This document shows positions 27,215-36,873 of a stretch of 64,000 nucleotides of DNA, one piece after another. The DNA is from Deltaproteobacteria bacterium (GTDB taxonomy: Bacteria > Desulfobacterota > Desulfuromonadia > Geobacterales > Geobacteraceae): NCBI GenBank assembly GCA_009668975.1, contig SBEG01000004.1:1-64000 (forward strand), in the 5' to 3' direction. Within the stretch, counting starts at the first letter, position 1; every line of letters begins with the position of its first letter. The position numbers were made by a program, and so were the translations under genes. The notes under the pieces are model-generated. The model was not told the origin of the DNA and did not search any database. It worked only from the letters and a program-made list of their open reading frames with translations.

Positions 27215-28183
27215 GTGCTGCTGATCGTACTGCTCATTTTCATCGCCGTATTTCTACTCGTACTCGCAATTTACCTGAATGTCGTTACGATGAAGGATTC
27301 TCCTAAGGCTCATCTGCGCAGAAGGCTTCGCCGTGTCGCCATGGGCAAAGGAAGCACTAGCGAGAGCATGCCCCAGGATGTGCGTGCAGACATCCTCAAG
27401 GAGACCCCTCCGTTTGAGCGATTTCTGAACAATATCCCTTACATTTCCCGTCTCGATTCGAGGCTTGACCGCTCTGGACTTACCATTACCCTCTCAAGTT
27501 TTCTCTTGATTGTAATTGCGTGCGGACTTGCCGGTTTCACTATCTGTTTGATTTTCACCAGAAACATCTATCTGAGTTTAGCTGCCGGGATAGTTCTGCT
27601 GTCAGTCCCATTTTTTTACATGGGATATAAGAAACGGGAGCGGGAAGTAAAATTCACCGAACAGTTCCCCGACGCATTGACAATGATCTCCCGTTCCTTG
27701 CGCTCCGGGCATTCCTTCACCAGTGCCATCGAACTGGTCGGAACTGAAGTTTCCGCTCCGGTCGGCACGCTCTTCAAGACAGCCTATGACCAGCAGCTGC
27801 TCGGGCTTCGCATCAATGATACACTCAACAACCTGAACAACCGGATCGACAGTCTTGACCTGCGTTTTTTCACGACAGCCTCAGATATCAACCGGGAAGT
27901 GGGAGGCAACTTTGCCGAAATTCTCGACAAGCTGGCCGACACCATTCGCGAAAGGATCAAGATCCGGCGGCAACTCAAGGTCCATACTGCTCAGGGACGC
28001 ATGACCGGCTACATTCTGGCAGCCATGCCGATTATCGTTTTCTTTCTGATGAATTTCATGATGCCGGGGTATCAGAAAACTCTATTGAATAATGATATGG
28101 GAAGAACCATCCTGATTATTGCAGCTGTCATGCAGGTTGTAGGTTTCTTGGTAATACGCCGCATCATAAATATCAGGATCTAG
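27215..28183 (+). CDS. tadB: Tad inner-membrane protein TadB
   Basis: A 322-residue T2SF-domain inner-membrane protein. Membrane segments lie near 3-22, 90-135 and 265-320, with the cytoplasmic GspF-like core FPDALTMISRSLRSGHSFTSAI in between. It starts at GTG, with AGGAGG six bases upstream. It partners with TadC as the platform for CpaF. Confidence 0.95.
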   Translation: MLLIVLLIFIAVFLLVLAIYLNVVTMKDSPKAHLRRRLRRVAMGKGSTSESMPQDVRADILKETPPFERFLNNIPYISRLDSRLDRSGLTITLSSFLLIVIACGLAGFTICLIFTRNIYLSLAAGIVLLSVPFFYMGYKKREREVKFTEQFPDALTMISRSLRSGHSFTSAIELVGTEVSAPVGTLFKTAYDQQLLGLRINDTLNNLNNRIDSLDLRFFTTASDINREVGGNFAEILDKLADTIRERIKIRRQLKVHTAQGRMTGYILAAMPIIVFFLMNFMMPGYQKTLLNNDMGRTILIIAAVMQVVGFLVIRRIINIRI

Positions 28184-28195
28184 AAGGGAGACGTT

Positions 28196-29125
28196 ATGGT
28201 CCTCATCATAACACTCGTAGTTTTCATAGCAGTTGCACTGATCACGTGGGCTTTAATGTTTTATTTTTTCGGGGGTAAAACTGTCGTCCAGGACAGGCTC
28301 GACAGATTGACCCCCAAACCTGAATTTTCTGTAGAGCGAAGAGAAAAAACCATCCCATTCGGCAACTCTCTTGGAACGCTCGGCGCGAAGATCCCCTTGT
28401 CGCCAAAAGAACATTCCAAATATGCGCAGATGCTGGTTGCTGCCGGTTTTCGCAAAGAACATGTGTACCCCTTCATGGGGAGTAAGATTATTCTGGCAAT
28501 TTGTCTGCCGCTCCTGTACCCAATCTATCTGGTCATGTCCACCCTCCACGGTGAAACTTTCCGGGAAGCACTTTTCAAGTCGCAACCACTGCTTGTTACC
28601 GCTGCCCTGGCCATCCTCGGTTTTCTGCTGCCGAGTTATTGGCTGTACTACATGAAAAACAAGCGGCAAACCCAGATTTTTCATACCCTTCCTGATATTC
28701 ATGATCTGCTGACCGTCTGTGTCGAGGCGGGCCTCAGTCTGGATGCGGCACTCATCCGGGTAACGGAAACCCCGCAGTTTGAGAAAGATCCTCTGGCACA
28801 GGAGATCAGGATTGCAACCAGGGAAACGCGGGCCGGCAAACCGCGCATGGATGCACTCAAGGATATGGCGGAAAGGACCATGGTTGACGATGTAAAGTCA
28901 TTCGTTATCATGCTGGCGCAGACAGAAAAGTTCGGCACAAGCCTCGGTCAATCGCTGAGGGTTCATGCGGAGTCTCTACGTACAAAACGGAGACAGCTGG
29001 CAGAGGAAGCAGCGGCAAAAACAACTATCAAGCTAGTATTCCCCTTGGCAATCTTCATTTTCCCGGCATTGTTGGTGGTAATGCTCGGCTCTGCATTCAT
29101 TCAAGTTATGGGTATATTTGGATAA
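28196..29125 (+). CDS. tadC: Tad inner-membrane protein TadC
   Basis: A 309-residue second T2SF-type platform protein. It has membrane segments at the N-terminus, around 100-155 and at the C-terminus (LVFPLAIFIFPALLVVMLGSAFIQVMG). The core is LPDIHDLLTVCVEAGLSLDAALIRV. AAGGGAG precedes the ATG, 12 bases after tadB. Confidence 0.95.
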   Translation: MVLIITLVVFIAVALITWALMFYFFGGKTVVQDRLDRLTPKPEFSVERREKTIPFGNSLGTLGAKIPLSPKEHSKYAQMLVAAGFRKEHVYPFMGSKIILAICLPLLYPIYLVMSTLHGETFREALFKSQPLLVTAALAILGFLLPSYWLYYMKNKRQTQIFHTLPDIHDLLTVCVEAGLSLDAALIRVTETPQFEKDPLAQEIRIATRETRAGKPRMDALKDMAERTMVDDVKSFVIMLAQTEKFGTSLGQSLRVHAESLRTKRRQLAEEAAAKTTIKLVFPLAIFIFPALLVVMLGSAFIQVMGIFG

Positions 29126-29152
29126 TACAACAGGGAGGGAGGTGTATTTATT

Positions 29153-29230
29153 ATGGATTTCAATTCGGTTATTCTCTTGGTCATTGCCGTTGAATTGGCG
29201 CTTATTTATGTCAAAATGTGCAAAAAATAG
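29153..29230 (+). CDS. 25-residue hydrophobic small protein in the tad operon
   Basis: A very short frame with a strong ribosome site (GGGAGGGAGGTG) seven to ten bases before the ATG. It encodes MDFNSVILLVIAVELALIYVKMCKK minus nothing else: one short membrane helix with a basic tail, N-out/C-in by the positive-inside rule. It lies 27 bases after tadC and before the operon terminator. The strong site and membrane-like composition support translation; the function is unknown. Confidence 0.55.
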   Translation: MDFNSVILLVIAVELALIYVKMCKK

Positions 29231-29250
29231 TGACTTTTCGTTCTTAAAAT

Positions 29251-29294
29251 GTGGGGGCGCAACGTTTCGGCAAGAGATATGCGCCCACTTTTTT
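29251..29294 (+). terminator. Intrinsic terminator of the tad operon
   Basis: GTGGGGGCGCA pairs with TGCGCCCAC (one bulged G), followed by T6. Confidence 0.85.
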
Positions 29295-29404
29295 CCGAAG
29301 AAGATGCAAATTGATTTCAGTAAACTGTTTACGGTTACAGCCTTATTGACCTTCAGACTCTTCAGTTCAAACCAGGCAAGTTTCATCCTCTAAGCAATGG
29401 AGAG

Positions 29405-29785
29405 ATGCCGCTTTACAAAATATCCGAATTAGGAATGGATTCTTCCGTGAGAGCAATGATTACCAGCAAAGGAATTGAACTTGGAAACAATATTACTCTT
29501 GCGGAGAGTTTGCTGGCACGAATGAAAGGTCTATTAGGGAAAGCAAAGCTTGAAGCCGGCGGGGGACTTCTGATCCGCCCCTGCAAAGGCATACATACCT
29601 TTTTCATGCAATTCCCGATCGATGCTGTTTTTTTGAGCAAGGATAATCAGGTCGTATCTCTAGTACACGCAATACCTCCCAACCGTATGTCACACATCAA
29701 CATGCAGGCAGTCTCAGTTCTGGAACTACCTGCAGGCACACTTGGTGAAAAGGTTGTTGTCGGCGATACGATCGATTTTATTTAG
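29405..29785 (+). CDS. DUF192 family protein
   Basis: A 126-residue protein with the DUF192 core: LGNNITLAESLLARMKGLLGK, GGGLLIRPCKGIHTFFMQFPIDAVFL, VLELPAGTLGEKVVVGDTI. Family function is unknown. No export signal is evident here. The start is uncertain, as no ribosome site is well placed at the first ATG and an internal ATG (MITSKGIEL) has GAGAG upstream. It follows the tad terminator, so it has its own promoter or depends on read-through. Confidence 0.85.
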   Translation: MPLYKISELGMDSSVRAMITSKGIELGNNITLAESLLARMKGLLGKAKLEAGGGLLIRPCKGIHTFFMQFPIDAVFLSKDNQVVSLVHAIPPNRMSHINMQAVSVLELPAGTLGEKVVVGDTIDFI

Positions 29786-30267
29786 AACTATTTTTCCGGA
29801 TGCCGAGTTGTATGCCCATTTTGCTTTTCCTAAAGACATTTATTTTACAGCTTTATTACACCAGCAAAAACCTTTATCATTCGGATTCAGGGCACTATGC
29901 ATTTACACTGAAAAAATCTGATCGTTCCCTGCAACAACCCCATCCTCCCAGATATTTCCAGCATTTAATGTTTGACAGGATTGCACATCCAGCCATCAAC
30001 AATGCTGATTGCGTTCTTATTCCGTCAGTCTTTTTATCAACAGATTTACATTTATCAACGTATTTTTTCTCGGCGAAGAGCTTTCCGATGAATGGGTCGC
30101 TATTTCTTCCAAACCTCGCGCCTCACAGGTCACGATTGTCGGCTTCATGATACGGCACGTAGCTCTTATACATTAATCCTGGCAAAAACATTTCTACACA
30201 TAGCTCTTTAACAGAGCTGAATGACATAATTCGCTCAAGTATGCACATCCTGATGAAAGAAAACCTC
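29786..30267. other. Gene-free gap before the glycan cluster
   Basis: A 480-base AT-rich gap. A 116-codon frame here (29800-30150) has biased, low-quality composition and no ribosome site. TTGACA near 29973 and TTATACATT near 30170 could belong to promoters, but neither has a matched partner. Confidence 0.35.
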
Positions 30268-31005
30268 ATGGATCCTGAAATTTACAAACAGATGAGAGAA
30301 GTCGAAGATTCTCATTGGTGGTTTGTTGCTCGACGATCCATAATCGAGACGGTAATTGCAAGACTCCCTCTACCTCCTGTCGCACGAATCCTTGATGTGG
30401 GCAGCGGAACAGGTGGCAACCTGGCAATGCTTTCCCGTTTTGGGTCCGTAATCGGCATTGAGGCAGATGATATGGCACTGTCACTTTGCAAATCAAGAAG
30501 TTCGGTGATTGTTCTTAAAGGAAATCTTCCCCATGATCTACCGGATTTTACTGAAAGATTCGATTTGATAATCCTGCTCGACGTGCTGGAACACATCGAT
30601 GATGATTTGGCAACTCTGAAATGCCTGGAACGGCTGCTGTATCCGAATGGGGTATTAATCGTCACCGTTCCGGCTTTTCCTTTTCTGTGGAGTAATCACG
30701 ACGTTCAGCATCATCACAAACGAAGATACACATGCTCAACGCTTAAAAATTTATTCAAAAGAGCAAGCCTCAATGTACGCCACATGACCTACTACAATAC
30801 TTTGCTATTCCCGATTATCGCCGTCGTCCGATTATTCAGGAGATTTTTCCCCTCCGATGTAACTGGCCAAGACATTCAAGTGCCAGCTCCATTTGTTAAC
30901 AGGATTCTGGGTGCTCTTTTCAAATCCGAAAAGCGGCTGGTTACCCACTTGAGACTCCCCTTTGGGACATCGATTCTTGCCATAGCGATAAAAAAAGTCG
31001 AGTAG
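30268..31005 (+). CDS. Class I SAM-dependent methyltransferase
   Basis: A 245-residue methyltransferase. SAM-binding motif I is ILDVGSGTGGNL and motif II is near DLIILLDVLEHIDDD. The N-terminal EDSHWWFVARRSII is typical of methyltransferases in surface-glycan clusters. The third in-frame ATG was chosen because it opens the conserved MDPEIYKQMREVEDSHWWF; upstream ATGs at 30241 and 30253 are possible. Probably acts on a lipid-linked sugar or glycan, judging by its neighbours. Confidence 0.85.
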   Translation: MDPEIYKQMREVEDSHWWFVARRSIIETVIARLPLPPVARILDVGSGTGGNLAMLSRFGSVIGIEADDMALSLCKSRSSVIVLKGNLPHDLPDFTERFDLIILLDVLEHIDDDLATLKCLERLLYPNGVLIVTVPAFPFLWSNHDVQHHHKRRYTCSTLKNLFKRASLNVRHMTYYNTLLFPIIAVVRLFRRFFPSDVTGQDIQVPAPFVNRILGALFKSEKRLVTHLRLPFGTSILAIAIKKVE

Positions 31006-31113
31006 AAATTAGCGTACTGAATTGGAAAATCTTCTGAAATTTTCTCTCTGCCATATTTCGCAAAAATGAGATAGATTGCAGTACTTCACCTGAATAAATG
31101 CAGTGAATACAGG

Positions 31114-32121
31114 ATGGTCATGATTTCAGATATTAATTTTAAAGGATTGCTCTCCATTGTTATTCCGGCTTTCAACGAGCAGGAAGTGCTTCCCACGTTC
31201 CACGAGAGACTCGCCACGGTACTCGATGCTCTGACCATTGACGCAGAAATCCTGTATGTGAATGACGGAAGCAGGGACGGCACCCTTGAGGTGATGAAGA
31301 TTCTCCGCGCCCATGACAAGCGGGTCGCAATCCTTGATCTGAGCAGAAATTTCGGCAAGGAAATTGCCATGACAGCCGGGCTTGAGCACGCACGTGGAGA
31401 TGCAGTGGTTGTCATCGATGCAGACCTGCAGGACCCACCGGAGTTAATCCCGGAATTAGTGAAACACTGGCAACAAGGGTGGGACATGGTCTATGCTCAA
31501 AGGATCGAACGGCGCGGAGAAACCATGGTGAAGAAATTCACTGCATATTGGTTTTACCGGTTTATGCAGCGGGTCGGCCGTCGAGTACATATACCGGAGA
31601 ATGTTGGAGACTTTCGGCTTCTGAGCAGAAGAGCTGTTGACTCGCTATTGCAATTACGTGAACAGCATCGTTTCATGAAAGGTCTTTTTGCCTGGATCGG
31701 TTTCCCGCAGATAGGAGTCCCCTACCAGCGAGATCCCCGTTTTGCAGGCAGATCCACGTGGGACTACTGGAGACTCTGGAATTTTGCCTTGGACGGGATA
31801 ACATCTTTTACAACCACTCCATTGAAATGGGCATCATATCTGGGTCTGATTACCGCATTCTTTTCTTTCGCATATGGGTCAATCATCGTCCTGCAGAAAC
31901 TCCTGTATGGGAATCCGGTTAAAGGGTACCCTTCCCTAATGGTCGTAGTACTGTTTCTCGGAGGAATTCAGTTGATTTTCCTAGGTATAATCGGGGAGTA
32001 TTTGGGTAGAATGTTCGACGAAACGAAGAGGAGACCTCTCTATTTCGTTTCTTCGTTTGACTCACCACACCAGAATTCACACGCACAAGGGAAATCAGCC
32101 ATGGAGCTTGATCGTGAGTAG
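31114..32121 (+). CDS. GT2 polyprenyl-phosphate glycosyltransferase (DPM1/GtrB type)
   Basis: A 335-residue membrane glycosyltransferase. The GT-A domain has SIVIPAFNEQEVL, VNDGSRDGT and the metal site DADLQDPPE. Two C-terminal membrane helices (YLGLITAFFSFAYGSIIVL, LMVVVLFLGGIQLIFLGIIGEYLG) follow. This layout is that of enzymes charging undecaprenyl phosphate with a sugar for GT-C transferases. The stop overlaps the next gene's GTG start, implying coupled synthesis. Confidence 0.92.
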   Translation: MVMISDINFKGLLSIVIPAFNEQEVLPTFHERLATVLDALTIDAEILYVNDGSRDGTLEVMKILRAHDKRVAILDLSRNFGKEIAMTAGLEHARGDAVVVIDADLQDPPELIPELVKHWQQGWDMVYAQRIERRGETMVKKFTAYWFYRFMQRVGRRVHIPENVGDFRLLSRRAVDSLLQLREQHRFMKGLFAWIGFPQIGVPYQRDPRFAGRSTWDYWRLWNFALDGITSFTTTPLKWASYLGLITAFFSFAYGSIIVLQKLLYGNPVKGYPSLMVVVLFLGGIQLIFLGIIGEYLGRMFDETKRRPLYFVSSFDSPHQNSHAQGKSAMELDRE

Positions 32122-33538
32122 TAATCCAGGCAGGAACCGGCACAGACTCTACCTTCTCGGCAGCGCTGTTACGATTCTTCTCGTCTATTTCTCCTCCCTA
32201 CACGCTGATTATCTCCCCATTGATGATGGCGGTGTTCTCCAAACTTTTCAGTCGGGAGACTTCTCGATTTCAGATTTTTTTCTGCATGGAGGCAAGGAAT
32301 ATTATCGCCCCTTAGCCGCTCTGTCTCTACTGGGAGACTTCTATCTTTTCGGTGGAAAAACCTCCGGCTACCATATAACAAACGTACTGATTCATCTCTG
32401 CAATACCTTGCTGATATATTACCTAACTTCTCTTTTACTTAAAGGAACACGAGATACTGCTTTTTATTCATTTATTGCGGGACTGATCTTTGCGGTCCAC
32501 CCGGTAAATTCAGAAACAGTCGTCTGGATTTCGTGCAGACCTGATCTCTTGTGCTGCCTGTTTTCCCTGTTGTCTCTTGTGATAGTCATCAAATCCGAAC
32601 GAATCACTGCTCCAGCTATCTTTATATCGCTGTTTTTCGTCTATATCTGCTCTCTCCTGGCTAAAGAAGCATCTTTTTTCCTTCCCCTGATAATCGTATA
32701 TTATTATTTTCAGGAAAGAAAATATATAAGCACTCAAAAAACAGTTGCAGCGTCAGCCGCTATAAGCCTCGCAATTGGCCTATACCTGTTACTAAGAAAA
32801 GGTCTTCCTCACATTTCCGCCACCGGAGAAACTCTTACGGCCAAGCATGGCGTTTTTTCAAGCCAGGCACTGCTTGATATTATCGCGGCGTTCGGTTTTT
32901 ATATCCGCAAGTTGCTTTTCCCTTTTCCCCTCAATTTCACCATTACGGAAATCAATTCGACTCTCTATGCAAGCCTTCTCATAATTTTCATTGCAGCAGC
33001 GGTTTTTCTCAGGAAAAATTCTACCGGTTTCCGTTTTCCCATTCTCTTCCTGGCAACATCATTGATTCCGCCCATAGGTGCCATGCTCCTGATACCTATC
33101 TGGACACCGTATGCCGAGCGATACCTCTACCTTCCTTCAGTCGCTTTTGCTCTTTGTGCTACCTGTGTAATTTACAGATTTGGCAAACGTATCCCTCATG
33201 CGATCGTAACTGTTTGCGTATTAGCGCTTGCATTCCCGACAGCCTTGCGGGTTCAACTCTGGACGAAGCCACTGCCCTTCTGGCAGGATGCCGTTTCAAA
33301 AGCACCGAACTTCGCCACCTCCCGGCTCGTCCTTGCTTCTGAATATCTCAAGTCAGGGGATTATCAAAAAGCTGAAGAGAACCTGCGATTGGCTGTACGG
33401 CTAGGCCTGCACAAAAAATCGTTGGAACCTTCAATTGAAATTAAAAAGCAGCTTGAAATGAAGACTGGACGAATAATTGAATTTCCCTCTAGACCCGGCA
33501 AAGTTACTAAGATCCCGATCGTACCTCACATGCCATGA
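32114..33538 (+). CDS. TMTC-like multi-spanning GT-C glycosyltransferase with C-terminal TPR
   Basis: A 474-residue inner-membrane protein with about ten hydrophobic helices. GTG was chosen because GGAG lies seven bases upstream, within the preceding gene's end. The first loop has DDGG, and the stretch HPVNSETVVWISCRPDLL is the hallmark of TMTC/O-mannosyltransferase-like proteins. The C-terminal segment (ATSRLVLASEYLKSGDYQKAEENLRLAVRLG) is a TPR. Predicted to move sugar from a polyprenyl carrier to protein or glycan. Target unknown; the adjacent Tad or Csu pilins are candidates only. Confidence 0.8.
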   Translation: MSSNPGRNRHRLYLLGSAVTILLVYFSSLHADYLPIDDGGVLQTFQSGDFSISDFFLHGGKEYYRPLAALSLLGDFYLFGGKTSGYHITNVLIHLCNTLLIYYLTSLLLKGTRDTAFYSFIAGLIFAVHPVNSETVVWISCRPDLLCCLFSLLSLVIVIKSERITAPAIFISLFFVYICSLLAKEASFFLPLIIVYYYFQERKYISTQKTVAASAAISLAIGLYLLLRKGLPHISATGETLTAKHGVFSSQALLDIIAAFGFYIRKLLFPFPLNFTITEINSTLYASLLIIFIAAAVFLRKNSTGFRFPILFLATSLIPPIGAMLLIPIWTPYAERYLYLPSVAFALCATCVIYRFGKRIPHAIVTVCVLALAFPTALRVQLWTKPLPFWQDAVSKAPNFATSRLVLASEYLKSGDYQKAEENLRLAVRLGLHKKSLEPSIEIKKQLEMKTGRIIEFPSRPGKVTKIPIVPHMP

Positions 33539-33568
33539 CAGAAATTCCTTGCCGCGGAGGTTTGAAAT

Positions 33569-35059
33569 ATGATTCTGAAAAATAGATTTTATCTACCATC
33601 ACTCGCTGACATGCTTTTTTTGTCCATTTTTCTTTACCTCTGTCTCAGCCAGGGAATGCAACTGCTTGTTGACTGTGATACCGGATATCATATCCGCGCC
33701 GGAGAATGGATTCTTGCAAACCATGCAATCCCACGTTTGGATATATTTTCATTTCACACCCCAACTATTCCCTGGACTGCGCACGAGTGGCTGTCAGAAG
33801 TAATCATGGCAATGATTCATAACTTGGCGGGACTTACCGGGGTCGTGGTGTTCTTTACCTTCCTGCTGGCCCTAACTTTCTACTTGCTGTTCCTGATGGT
33901 TCGACGTGAAGAAGGAAACATTTTAATTGCGGTCATGGTCACATTATTGGCGACCGCTGCTTCACAAGTTCACTGGCTGGCACGACCTCATATATTTTCT
34001 TTACTGCTATTAGTGCCCTGGTATCAAATACTTGAAGAATATCGGAACGGAACTCGAAACCGGCTCTATTACCTGCCGATAATCATGCTGTTTTGGGTTA
34101 ACCTGCATGGCGGTTATGTATCAGGGTTCATGCTTCTCGGTATTTACCTTGTAAGTGAACTTCCAGCATTTTTTTCAAAAAATTCCCAGGACAAGTCCGG
34201 TGCACTGAAGCGATTCAAACATCTCGGCATTACGATGTTGATCTGCATACCTGTCGCCTGCATTAATCCGTACGGCTATCATATCCTTCTGTTCCCGTTC
34301 AACCTCGTATCAAACAAATTGCTCATGGATAATGTTTCAGAATTCATGTCGCCCAATTTCCACGAACCTTCGCCCTTCAAATACTTACTCCTGCTGCTGA
34401 TAACCGTCCTGGCCGCATCGCGAAAAAGGCTTAGCTGCAAAGATTTGATACTTCTTCTTGTATTTCTCAATATGTCTCTTTATTCGGTGCGTTACATTAC
34501 CTTGTTTGCCATCATTGCAGCCCCAATCTTACTACGGCAAGCCGACTTTCTGCTCAATGATTCCCACGGCAGATTTGTTGATGCACTGAAAAAGCGGGCT
34601 CAGAATATCGGCAAGGTCGACATGACTGCGGGAAGCATACTCTGGCCAATGTTAGCAATACTTTCAGTTGCTGGCGCAGTTAGCTTTAACGCCATTCACT
34701 ATGAGTTTGACCCGAAAAAGAAACCGGTTGACGCAGTCAAGTTCCTTGAGAAGACAAACCTTACGGGTAACATGTTTAACGATGACGAATTTGGAGATTA
34801 TCTGATCTATGCAACCTGGCCACGCCACAAAGTATTCTTTGACGGCCGTTCCGACATGTATGGAACGGAACGATTAAAAGAATATATGAAAATCAGGTCT
34901 TTCGCAGAAGGGTGGGAACAAACCATAGAAAAATATGATATTAACTGGATAATCTATAACACAGATTCGCCATTTGCCAGATATCTCAAAGAAAGAAATG
35001 ACTGGAAACTGATATACCATGACAAAGTTGCGTCAATTTTCGTTAAGCACGAGAAATAA
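33569..35059 (+). CDS. Multi-spanning GT-C-like membrane protein
   Basis: A 496-residue polytopic protein. Near the N-terminus it has DCDTGYHIRAGEWILANHAIPRLDIFSF and PWTAHEWLSEV, a D...H...E pattern typical of a GT-C-like family. About ten helices lead to a periplasmic C-terminal domain (GDYLIYATWPRHKVFFDGRSDMYG). GGAGGTTTGAAAT precedes the ATG. Function not established; a transferase or polymerase in surface glycan building is inferred. Confidence 0.75.
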   Translation: MILKNRFYLPSLADMLFLSIFLYLCLSQGMQLLVDCDTGYHIRAGEWILANHAIPRLDIFSFHTPTIPWTAHEWLSEVIMAMIHNLAGLTGVVVFFTFLLALTFYLLFLMVRREEGNILIAVMVTLLATAASQVHWLARPHIFSLLLLVPWYQILEEYRNGTRNRLYYLPIIMLFWVNLHGGYVSGFMLLGIYLVSELPAFFSKNSQDKSGALKRFKHLGITMLICIPVACINPYGYHILLFPFNLVSNKLLMDNVSEFMSPNFHEPSPFKYLLLLLITVLAASRKRLSCKDLILLLVFLNMSLYSVRYITLFAIIAAPILLRQADFLLNDSHGRFVDALKKRAQNIGKVDMTAGSILWPMLAILSVAGAVSFNAIHYEFDPKKKPVDAVKFLEKTNLTGNMFNDDEFGDYLIYATWPRHKVFFDGRSDMYGTERLKEYMKIRSFAEGWEQTIEKYDINWIIYNTDSPFARYLKERNDWKLIYHDKVASIFVKHEK

Positions 35060-35116
35060 TCCTAATAGTATCAATTAGAATATTCAGCAATCTAAGACGG
35101 AAACAATGGGCTCTCA

Positions 35117-36856
35117 ATGAAACCGGTCATCCCCAAAGTATCAGATAAACTCAGACTTTTACTTGTTCTGGGAACACTTTTTTGCCTTACCCTGTTTGCT
35201 TCATCTTCACTATTCCCCCCCGGGTTCTTTACTAGTCACGAAGGAACCAACCCGATTCAGCGTGCACTAGCGATAACTTACGAAATAAAGAATGGGTTTT
35301 ATTACCCGCGCTGGCTTTCTTTATCCTATTACGGCATGGGTTCGCCTTTCACCAATTTCTATTCTCCCGGTTTTTATCTATCGGCTGCCTATCTCCACAT
35401 TATGGGTGTGCCATTGCTTACCTCAATCAAGTTGGTATGCGGGTCGCTCTTTTTTATCGGAGCACTTGGCATGTTTTTGTGGACCAGGAGATTCTACAGT
35501 CCTTCCGGAGCAATGCTCTCATCTGTACTTTACTTGCTTGCACCGTATCATTTTGTAAATATCTATGTGCGTGGTGCCTTGTCCGAATTTTCAGCATTGG
35601 CCTTTCTTCCTTTTCTTTTCCTAGGCATTGACCTTTCTTTTACAAAAAGCGACAAACTTGCCGGCAACTTTCTGGTTGCTCTATCTTCAGCCACAATTCT
35701 GTTTTTCCACCACCTCTCAGCATTGCTGATAACACCATTCGCGGCACTCTATTTTCTTTTCCGTGCATTTCATATGCGGGCAGGATTGGCTACAACTCTA
35801 CAGTCAATGTTCGGCGTTATATTGGGTGCCGGCCTATCTGCCTTTTATTGGCTTCCGGCTATTTTTGAACGCAGGTACCTTAAATGGTTTGAAGAAGCTC
35901 TTACCACTGGATACTATTCATATTCAAATCACTTCGTCCATGTGTGGCAATTGATTTCGACCTATTGGGGATTCGGTGGATCCAATCCCGGCCCCTCAGA
36001 TGGGATGAGTTTTCAAATCGGGCTAATCATCTTGATAGTTTCTATCGTGGCGCTATTCAGCTTATTGCATACAAAGTCAGGACATCGCTGGCATCCAACA
36101 GTCTTGTTATTTTTGAGTGTATTTGCACTATTCCTGACCACAAAATCATCCTCCTGGTTATACTCACTATTCCCCTGGTTTTCGTTTATTCAATTCCCTT
36201 GGCGCTTTCTAGGACCTGCGACTCTGTTTCTATCAGCATTTGCAGGGCTTACTGCCAATGATTCCGATACCACACATTCAGTAATTAAAGTACCGCCCGG
36301 CGTTACAGTTGCATTTGTTATCCTGCTCAGCCTCCTCTTCTCAGCTAAATATACTGCTGTCGGAAGCCATCAAACTTTTCTGGAGAAATTGAACACAAGC
36401 CAGGCCGAAAAGAGAATCTTCAATAATCGCTCCCTTGGAAATCTTTGTGAAAAGGACGAATATTTGCCACGCTGGGTTTCCGATCGGATACTTGTATCTG
36501 ACCAAAGTTCCTTTCAAGATCCGGTCGTTGCAGGGACCCGAGTGGAAAACGTACTCATTACAGGGGCACAAATATCATTCTCAGCTCTTTCCGATAATGA
36601 CAATTCCAGTTTGACGATACCTTGGTTTTTCTTTCCCGGCTGGCAGGCGCAAATTAATGGTAAGTATGTATATGTCGGACCAGACCGCAATGGGTTCTTG
36701 ACATTTGATATTCCAAAAGGTCGTCATTCTGTGGTAGTCCGATTTGGAACTACTGTTGTCCGAACCATAGCCTGGTATATAACCCTGGCCACAATACTTG
36801 TCGCTATTACACTTGCGCTATTGTGCATTTTTAAAGCAGAAAAAATTAAAAATTAA
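35117..36856 (+). CDS. Multi-spanning membrane protein, PTPS-related (PF10131-like) family
   Basis: A 579-residue polytopic protein with about twelve helices. N-terminal YPRWLSLSYYGMGSPFTNFYSPGFY and RGALSEFSALAFLPFLF resemble the family misnamed 6-pyruvoyl-tetrahydropterin synthase-related membrane proteins, which has a GT-C-like plan. The C-terminal domain (WFFFPGWQAQINGKYVYVGPDRNG) is extracytoplasmic. No clear ribosome site precedes the ATG. Third large polytopic gene in this cluster, so a shared glycan role is inferred. Confidence 0.75.
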   Translation: MKPVIPKVSDKLRLLLVLGTLFCLTLFASSSLFPPGFFTSHEGTNPIQRALAITYEIKNGFYYPRWLSLSYYGMGSPFTNFYSPGFYLSAAYLHIMGVPLLTSIKLVCGSLFFIGALGMFLWTRRFYSPSGAMLSSVLYLLAPYHFVNIYVRGALSEFSALAFLPFLFLGIDLSFTKSDKLAGNFLVALSSATILFFHHLSALLITPFAALYFLFRAFHMRAGLATTLQSMFGVILGAGLSAFYWLPAIFERRYLKWFEEALTTGYYSYSNHFVHVWQLISTYWGFGGSNPGPSDGMSFQIGLIILIVSIVALFSLLHTKSGHRWHPTVLLFLSVFALFLTTKSSSWLYSLFPWFSFIQFPWRFLGPATLFLSAFAGLTANDSDTTHSVIKVPPGVTVAFVILLSLLFSAKYTAVGSHQTFLEKLNTSQAEKRIFNNRSLGNLCEKDEYLPRWVSDRILVSDQSSFQDPVVAGTRVENVLITGAQISFSALSDNDNSSLTIPWFFFPGWQAQINGKYVYVGPDRNGFLTFDIPKGRHSVVVRFGTTVVRTIAWYITLATILVAITLALLCIFKAEKIKN

Positions 36857-36873
36857 CGAGAAAGGAATTATTT

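Noticed and set aside
29800-30150. 116-codon plus-strand frame after the DUF192 gene
   Set aside because: Composition is unlike a gene, there is no ribosome site, and no motif is seen.
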